NCBI GenBank assembly: GCA_017455065.1
Contig: JAFTBU010000062.1
Location: 104,912-168,911, forward strand
Length of the DNA: 64,000 bases
From: Bacteroidales bacterium
Lineage (GTDB): Bacteria; Bacteroidota; Bacteroidia; Bacteroidales; UBA932
Direction: 5' to 3'
Shown here: in pieces, positions 59,475 through 64,000 of the stretch
How the letters are laid out: every line of letters begins with the position of its first letter
How positions within the stretch are numbered: the first letter of the stretch is position 1
Position numbers and translations under genes: made by a program
Notes under the pieces: model-generated
The model's database searches: none
What the model was told of the DNA's origin: nothing
What the model saw: only the letters and a program-made list of their open reading frames with translations

Positions 59475-60343
59475 TGAAGAAGATATTTTTCATCGCGGCA
59501 GCCCTGCTCACCCTCGCGGCCTGCAAGCCTGCCCAGCCTGAGCAGAAAGTGATGGCGAGACCGGTCCCCGAGCGTATGGACGATTTCGTCTTCGAGAACA
59601 ACCTCGTGGCAGGACGCCTCTATGGCAAAGCCCTCGAAGGCAATCCCACCTCCCCCGGTATCGACATCTGGGTCAAAATGCCCGGCAAACTCGTCGCCAA
59701 CGAATGGTACGCCGAAGCCCAGAAAGACGCCGACTACTACCACCACAACCACGGTGACGGCAAGGATTGTTACAAAGTGTCCGTCAGCCTCGGCGGCGGC
59801 GCCAGCGCCATCCTGATCGACGGTGCCATCCAGTATCCCGCCACCAACTACCGCAGCTACGAGATACTCGAGGAGACTCCTGACAAAGTCGTGTTCGTCC
59901 TCCATTATCCCGCATGGGAGACCCAGGGCGAGACTATCGCTCTCGACAAGAAGATCACCGTCTGCGCAGACAGCTATTTCTGCAAGGTCGAGGATACCTA
60001 CACCTTCTCCGGTGAAAAGGGCGACGTCCTCCCCGTGGCAGCCGGCATCTTCCGCCATCCCACCCAGGAGACCATCGAAGGCGAACTCACCCTCGATGAC
60101 CGCTACGCCATCTGGGAGCACGCTTCCGACCAGAGCATCGAGCCCGAAGACGGCATGCTCGGAGTGGCAGTCGTAGTACCCGGTGCCGATGCCCATTGCA
60201 TCACTGAGAGCGGCGACCACGGTCTCTGCGCAAAGAACATCAAATCCGGCGAGACCTTCACCTATTACTTCGGATCCTGCTGGTCCAAGGGTGATGTCAA
60301 GACCGCAGACGCTTGGTTCAAACTTGTCAAAGATGTGAAATAA
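59474..60343 (+). CDS. DUF4861 family lipoprotein
   Basis: A 289-residue beta-rich lipoprotein (lipobox LTLAAC, Cys17) matching DUF4861, a family often found in Bacteroidota polysaccharide-utilisation loci; I know of no function I can assign with certainty. Histidine/aspartate-rich DADYYHHNHGDGKD and a later IFRHPTQET could be a metal or sugar site. Start at 59474 overlaps the kduI stop; a longer in-frame start within kduI is rejected because the signal peptide begins at MKKIFF. Being enclosed by kduI and GH3 suggests a role on pectic oligosaccharides. Confidence 0.82.
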   Translation: MKKIFFIAAALLTLAACKPAQPEQKVMARPVPERMDDFVFENNLVAGRLYGKALEGNPTSPGIDIWVKMPGKLVANEWYAEAQKDADYYHHNHGDGKDCYKVSVSLGGGASAILIDGAIQYPATNYRSYEILEETPDKVVFVLHYPAWETQGETIALDKKITVCADSYFCKVEDTYTFSGEKGDVLPVAAGIFRHPTQETIEGELTLDDRYAIWEHASDQSIEPEDGMLGVAVVVPGADAHCITESGDHGLCAKNIKSGETFTYYFGSCWSKGDVKTADAWFKLVKDVK

Positions 60344-62430
60344 TGAAGAAATCAATCCTTTTGGTTTCGGGATTGATCCTGTGCGGAGCCCTCTTCGCAC
60401 AGGATTTTCCTTATAAAAATCCCGCCCTCTCTCCCGAGCAGAGAGCAGACGACCTGATCTCGAGGCTGAGCATCGAGCAGAAGGTGTCCCTCATGATGAA
60501 CACCAGCCCCGCCATCCCCGAATTCGGCATCAGGGAGTATGACTGGTGGAGCGAGTCGCTCCACGGCTGCGCCCGCGCCGGCATCGCCACCATGTTCCCC
60601 CAGGCCATAGGAATGGCCGCCAGCTGGGACGATGTCCTGCTGGAGAAGGTTTTCACAGTGGCCAGCGACGAGCACCGTATCAAATACAAGATCGCCCGCC
60701 GCGAGGGCAACGTCCGCAGATACCACGGACTCACAGTCTGGACCCCCAACATCAACATCTTCCGTGACCCCCGCTGGGGCCGCGGGCAGGAGACCTACGG
60801 AGAGGATCCCTATCTGACTTCCCGTATGGGCTACGCCGTGGTCACCGGACTCCAGGGCACCAAGTCTGCCGACGGCTACGACAAGCTCCACGCCTGCCTC
60901 AAGCACTACGCCGTGCACAGCGGCCCTGAAGGCACACGCCACAGTTTCGACGTGGAGGACCTTTCCTACAAGGACCTGATGGAGACTTATCTCTATGCTT
61001 TCGAGCGCATCATCAAGACCACCGACGTGCAGGAAGTGATGTGCGCCTACAACCGCTTCGACGGACAGCCCTGCTGCGGCAGCGACCAGCTCTTGGTCCA
61101 GCTGCTCAGGGACAAATGGGGCTACAAGGGTCTCGTGACCTCCGACTGCGGAGCCATCGACGATTTCTGGAAACCCGGACGCCATGAGAATTTCCTGAAC
61201 GACCCCACCTCCGCCGTGGCGAACGCAGTGCGCACCGGCACCGATGTCGAGTGCGGAAGCTCCTACAAGCATCTGCTGGACGCCTGGAAAGAAGGCAAGA
61301 TCACCGAAGATGAGATCAATGTCTCCCTGAGGCGTCTTTTCATAGCCCGTTTCAGGCTCGGTGAGATGGATCCTGACGAAATGGTCAGCTGGAACAGCAT
61401 CCCCGAAGACAGGCTCGCCTGCGACGAGTCCCGCGCCCTTTCATTGAAAATGGCCCGCGAGACCATGGTGCTCCTGCAGAACCGCGGCAAGAGGCTTCCC
61501 CTCGCCAAGACCGGTGTCAAGTATGCCGTGATAGGTCCCAACGCCGACAACGAAAGGGTGATGTGGGGCAATTACAACGGTACCCCCGTCGAGACCATCA
61601 CCGCCCTGGAGGGCATCGCCGCCAAGGTCGGCGCTGACAATGTCACCACCGACGCCGCCGAGGCCGACATCATCCTCTTCATCGGCGGCATTTCCGCCCA
61701 GATGGAGGGCGAGGAGATGCGCTACAGCCCCGAGGGATTCAACCGCGGCGACCGCACCACCATCGAATTCCCCAGGAATCAGAGGGATACCCTCAAGACC
61801 CTCGCTGCCCTGGGCAAGCCCATAGTGCTGGTCAACATGTCCGGCTCCGCCATGGGACTTCTCCCCGAGACCGGCCTCTGCGATGCCATACTCCAGGCCT
61901 GGTACGCCGGTGAGCAGGGCGGAAACGCCATCGCCGACGTGCTGTTCGGAGACTACAATCCTTCCGGCAAACTCCCCGTCACCTTCTACCGCAGCGACGA
62001 CGACCTGCCCGACTTCAATTGCTACGACATGGAAGGCCGCACCTACAGGTACTTCGAAGGCAAGCCCCTCTGGGAATTCGGCTTCGGCCTGAGCTACACC
62101 AAGTTCAAGTTCGGCCGCGCCCGCATCAAAGACGGCAATCTCATCGTCAAGGTGAGGAATACCGGAAAGATGGACGGAGACGAAGTGGTACAGGTGTACG
62201 TGACCAAGAAGGGTGAGAAGGACGGTCCCAAGAAGGCTCTCAGGGGCTTCCAGAGGGTCAGCGTCCCCGCTCACGGCTCAGTCACCGTGACCATCCCCCT
62301 CGGAGACGAGGCTTTCAAGACCTACGACGACAGCGTGGGTGAGATGACTGTCACTCCCGGACGTTTCACTGTCTGGTACGGCAACAGCTCCGCCGACAGG
62401 AACCTCCGCAAAAAACACGTGAGGATCTAG
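60343..62430 (+). CDS. GH3 family glycoside hydrolase (beta-xylosidase/beta-glucosidase type)
   Basis: A 695-residue secreted enzyme (signal ends near GALFAQ). GH3 N-domain with the nucleophile Asp268 in VTSDCGAIDDFW, substrate-site KHYAVHSGPEGTRH, GH3 C-domain ending GKLPVTFYRS and a fibronectin III-like C-terminal domain. It resembles beta-xylosidase-type GH3 but lacks the PA14 insertion that many longer Bacteroidota homologues have. ATG overlaps the DUF4861 TAA; the stop shares the palindrome CTAG with the convergent integrase. Likely trims side chains of pectic polymers; the sugar specificity is uncertain. Confidence 0.92.
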   Translation: MKKSILLVSGLILCGALFAQDFPYKNPALSPEQRADDLISRLSIEQKVSLMMNTSPAIPEFGIREYDWWSESLHGCARAGIATMFPQAIGMAASWDDVLLEKVFTVASDEHRIKYKIARREGNVRRYHGLTVWTPNINIFRDPRWGRGQETYGEDPYLTSRMGYAVVTGLQGTKSADGYDKLHACLKHYAVHSGPEGTRHSFDVEDLSYKDLMETYLYAFERIIKTTDVQEVMCAYNRFDGQPCCGSDQLLVQLLRDKWGYKGLVTSDCGAIDDFWKPGRHENFLNDPTSAVANAVRTGTDVECGSSYKHLLDAWKEGKITEDEINVSLRRLFIARFRLGEMDPDEMVSWNSIPEDRLACDESRALSLKMARETMVLLQNRGKRLPLAKTGVKYAVIGPNADNERVMWGNYNGTPVETITALEGIAAKVGADNVTTDAAEADIILFIGGISAQMEGEEMRYSPEGFNRGDRTTIEFPRNQRDTLKTLAALGKPIVLVNMSGSAMGLLPETGLCDAILQAWYAGEQGGNAIADVLFGDYNPSGKLPVTFYRSDDDLPDFNCYDMEGRTYRYFEGKPLWEFGFGLSYTKFKFGRARIKDGNLIVKVRNTGKMDGDEVVQVYVTKKGEKDGPKKALRGFQRVSVPAHGSVTVTIPLGDEAFKTYDDSVGEMTVTPGRFTVWYGNSSADRNLRKKHVRI

Positions 62431-63686
62431 TAAAACATCCGTAAAACTTTTTGGTTGGCATCCCATAGAACAAGCCAGTCTTTTTCTATGTAGATGTCAG
62501 CCATTTTCATATCATGACTGACATGGCAGAGACACTCGTCTATCGTCGCCTTGTCTATGCCCACGCGGCTGGAGCGGGCTATGGTGGCCCAGCTGTGGCG
62601 GGCGCTGTAGAGGGTGAACGGCTCCTCGCCGTGCTTGGAAGCCCATGACATCAGGCCGCGCCGTACATATTGCCCCATGTGGGCGGCACTCGTGAAACGG
62701 TGACGGAAACAGAACAGCGTCTTCCCTTCGGGATCCGCATATTTCTCCACCAGAGGCTTCAGGCACGGCTCCACCCGCACCCGCATCTCCGCCTTGTCGG
62801 CCCGGCGGGTACGGGTCTTGCGGCGGTTGTACACTATCACATCCCCTTTCGCGGGGGCAGCCTCATACATATCCGCCGCATTCATCCCCATCAAACCGAA
62901 ACTCAGTATGAAGACATCCAGGGAGAGCCTCTCCCCCTTCGTGCAGGGACCGTCGTAGCTGATTATCTTCTGCATGAATTCCGGGGATTTGGAAATCTTA
63001 GCTATCATCGGCACCTGTCTGAGCTTCAGCTTCAGGAAGGGATTCTTGGGTATCTTCACCACACCGTTCTCCTCATCGTTGTATTCATCCCGGGCCGAAG
63101 CATATATGGTCTTCAGCCTCAGCACATAGCTGTAGGCGGCGGCGCCCGGGGCCTTCCGGTCGCATTCCTGGTCTATGAAACGCATGAAACGCCTGAGCAG
63201 CAGGACATTGATGTCATTTATGTCAATGCTGTCACTTTCCAGGAAACGCCGGAATGCGTTAAGCGCCGTCTTGTAGGCGGCTGCGGTCCCTTTGCAGCGG
63301 CCTTTGACAAAACCGTCCGCATATTCAAAGAAATCCAGCCTGAATTCATCCTTGCGGGCAAAGAGCCTGGCGCTTATGTATGACGTGATGTCATCCACGT
63401 CCATGGCCGAGAGGCTGAAATAGTCCAGGTCCGAGATGGCATTGTACATCTGCAGGACTATCGCATTGGCTTTCAAATAGATCAGGGAATTGCGCAGATT
63501 CCCTCCCCTGCTCACATCCGCCTTCGTGGCCACTAGATTGGTGGCCAGCAGGCGGTACTTGCGGCGGTAAGTGATACGGATCTTCACATTGTACGATCCG
63601 TCACGTCTTTTCTGAGCAGGCAGGATGACCGGCTTGATCGTTATCATGGATATCGACTTCAGCCTCGCATCTGAAAGTTTTTCCAT
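62427..63686 (-). CDS. tyrosine recombinase (Bacteroidota phage-integrase-like)
   Basis: Site-specific recombinase of 419 residues with an Arm-type N-terminus (about 20-60), a SAM-like core-binding domain (about 110-220) and a catalytic domain. Nucleophile Tyr399 (ADIYIEKDW), His388 (CHVSH) and Arg363 in YSARHSWAT are present; the usual His of HxxR is Tyr360, and the first catalytic Arg is not obvious in LSFGLMGMNAADMY (261-274). Such substitutions occur in Bacteroidota recombinases. The last codons (VLRMF) lie in the left 14-bp direct repeat and the stop in CTAG shared with GH3. No other mobile genes accompany it. Confidence 0.85.
   Translation of the reverse strand: MEKLSDARLKSISMITIKPVILPAQKRRDGSYNVKIRITYRRKYRLLATNLVATKADVSRGGNLRNSLIYLKANAIVLQMYNAISDLDYFSLSAMDVDDITSYISARLFARKDEFRLDFFEYADGFVKGRCKGTAAAYKTALNAFRRFLESDSIDINDINVLLLRRFMRFIDQECDRKAPGAAAYSYVLRLKTIYASARDEYNDEENGVVKIPKNPFLKLKLRQVPMIAKISKSPEFMQKIISYDGPCTKGERLSLDVFILSFGLMGMNAADMYEAAPAKGDVIVYNRRKTRTRRADKAEMRVRVEPCLKPLVEKYADPEGKTLFCFRHRFTSAAHMGQYVRRGLMSWASKHGEEPFTLYSARHSWATIARSSRVGIDKATIDECLCHVSHDMKMADIYIEKDWLVLWDANQKVLRMFY
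62434..62447. repeat. 14-bp direct repeat, left (possible att site)
   Basis: AACATCCGTAAAAC, identical to 63692-63705. It overlaps the 3' end of the integrase coding sequence and begins four bases after the GH3 stop. Confidence 0.75.
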
Positions 63687-63691
63687 AGTTC

Positions 63692-63705
63692 AACATCCGT
63701 AAAAC
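63692..63705. repeat. 14-bp direct repeat, right (possible att site)
   Basis: AACATCCGTAAAAC, six bases upstream of the integrase start codon and about 170 before the SusC ATG; identical and same orientation as 62434-62447. Confidence 0.75.
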
Positions 63706-63818
63706 AAGGTGCAGCTAAAATAAACATTAAAGCAGCATCTAATGTCTCCGAAAATACGAATCCTGCGGACGAAAATGAACCTGGGTGCTCCTGGAGGCTG
63801 CTGTGGTTGGTTACAGGG

Positions 63819-63826
63819 CAAATATA
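63819..63826 (-). promoter_or_regulatory. putative -7 box reading toward the integrase
   Basis: TATATTTG on the minus strand, about 132 bases before the integrase ATG and outside the right repeat. If real, the integrase is driven from sequence beyond the element. No good box is visible for the SusC gene. Confidence 0.35.
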
Positions 63827-63874
63827 ACCATTATATTACACTCAATTGTTTAACCTTAAAAAAACTGAAAAAAG

Positions 63875-64000
63875 ATGAAGAATCATCTCTTGAAAGCGTT
63901 TGCAGTAGCTTGTGCCATGCTGGTCAGCGTCGCTGCTTTCGCTCAGCAGAAGATTTCAGGTACGATCGTCGACGAGATGGGTCCGGTCATCGGAGCCACA
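63875..64000 (+). CDS. SusC/RagA-type TonB-dependent receptor, 5' end only
   Basis: Translation from ATG at 63875 gives 42 codons to the window edge: a signal peptide (MKNHLLKAFAVACAMLV, cleaved near AFAQ) and then QKISGTIVDEMGPVIGAT, the opening of the carboxypeptidase-regulatory-like domain that begins SusC-family outer-membrane importers. The rest lies right of the window. Together with the uronate operon it suggests a polysaccharide-utilisation locus, now interrupted by the integrase. The substrate is inferred to be pectic, from position only. Confidence 0.85.
   Translation, partial: MKNHLLKAFAVACAMLVSVAAFAQQKISGTIVDEMGPVIGAT

Larger units (their letters stand above)
62434..63705. mobile_element. 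single-gene integrase unit bounded by direct repeats
   Basis: A 1.27-kb segment from one 14-bp direct repeat to the other contains only the tyrosine recombinase. Removing one repeat plus the interior would leave the GH3 stop followed by the SusC leader with a single repeat copy. This looks like an integrated minimal element or a recombinase with its own two core sites; which one is unresolved. Confidence 0.5.

Noticed and set aside
62427-63686. Integrase as a pseudogene because of missing catalytic residues.
   Set aside because: The frame is intact and full length, with the Tyr nucleophile, second Arg and His kept; similar substitutions are known in Bacteroidota recombinases.
1-64000. CRISPR arrays, rRNA genes, insertion-sequence transposases, riboswitches.
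   Set aside because: None was recognised: no regularly spaced repeats, no rRNA sequence, no transposase-like frame and no known aptamer pattern were seen by eye.

Overview
The window is chromosomal DNA from a GC-rich member of the order Bacteroidales (phylum Bacteroidota). The evidence is gene content and order: a dcw cell-wall cluster without murF, a BamA/OmpH/UppS/NadK block, a Bacteroidota-type omega subunit, KorAB, DUF4837 and DUF4861 lipoproteins, and a SusC-type TonB receptor. Promoters match the Bacteroidota -7 box TAnnTTTG, and Shine-Dalgarno sequences are essentially absent. The base composition would suit Alistipes-like or uncultured gut/rumen Bacteroidales; I cannot name a species.

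Layout. 1-9971: a 5'-truncated M3 oligopeptidase; a leftward, translationally coupled chain ruvX-def-phosphohexomutase-M23/LysM-HAD phosphatase; and a rightward chain M23-dxr-rseP-DUF4837. 9972-13380: tRNA-Glu, rpsT, tRNA-Pro, a DASS transporter and a porin, ending in a GC-rich noncoding stretch with an inverted-repeat element. 13381-22345: leftward nadK-uppS-bamA-ompH-korA-korB-gdhA. 22409-29523: rightward pdxJ-ompH2-PBP-like-trxB-bamD-rpoZ-recN-upp. 29518-31948: leftward LEA/SPOR/rpoN. 31991-37220: miaB, tRNA-His with a highly structured downstream region, DUF1295, radC and a carboxyltransferase that lacks a biotin site. 37365-53735: the dcw cluster mraZ-rsmH-ftsL-ftsI-murE-mraY-murD-ftsW-murG-murC-ftsQ-ftsA-ftsZ, fused by overlap to gltX. 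53727-54980: truB and rpiB. 55078-62430: a pectin/uronate operon (GH28, GH105, kduD, kduI, DUF4861, GH3). 62427-64000: a tyrosine integrase bracketed by 14-bp direct repeats, then the start of a SusC-like gene.

How the genes work together. Much of the window serves the envelope: peptidoglycan precursor synthesis and septation (dcw), lipid carrier synthesis (Dxr, UppS), outer-membrane protein assembly (BamA, BamD, two OmpH/Skp) and envelope proteolysis (RseP, two M23 proteins). KorAB and GdhA plausibly link succinyl-CoA to 2-oxoglutarate and glutamate. The distal operon is a coherent route from pectic oligosaccharides to 2-keto-3-deoxygluconate.

Most notable observations: the integrase unit inserted between a pectin operon and a SusC gene; a 133-bp palindromic intergenic element that shares a 47-bp core with a second intergenic region 20 kb away; mutually exclusive foldings downstream of tRNA-His; a group of predicted leaderless or nearly leaderless genes; a PycB/OadA-like protein whose carrier domain lacks the biotinyl lysine; and MraZ-box-like 10-bp periodic repeats upstream of mraZ. 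All functional calls come from reading sequence by eye; no database search was run.
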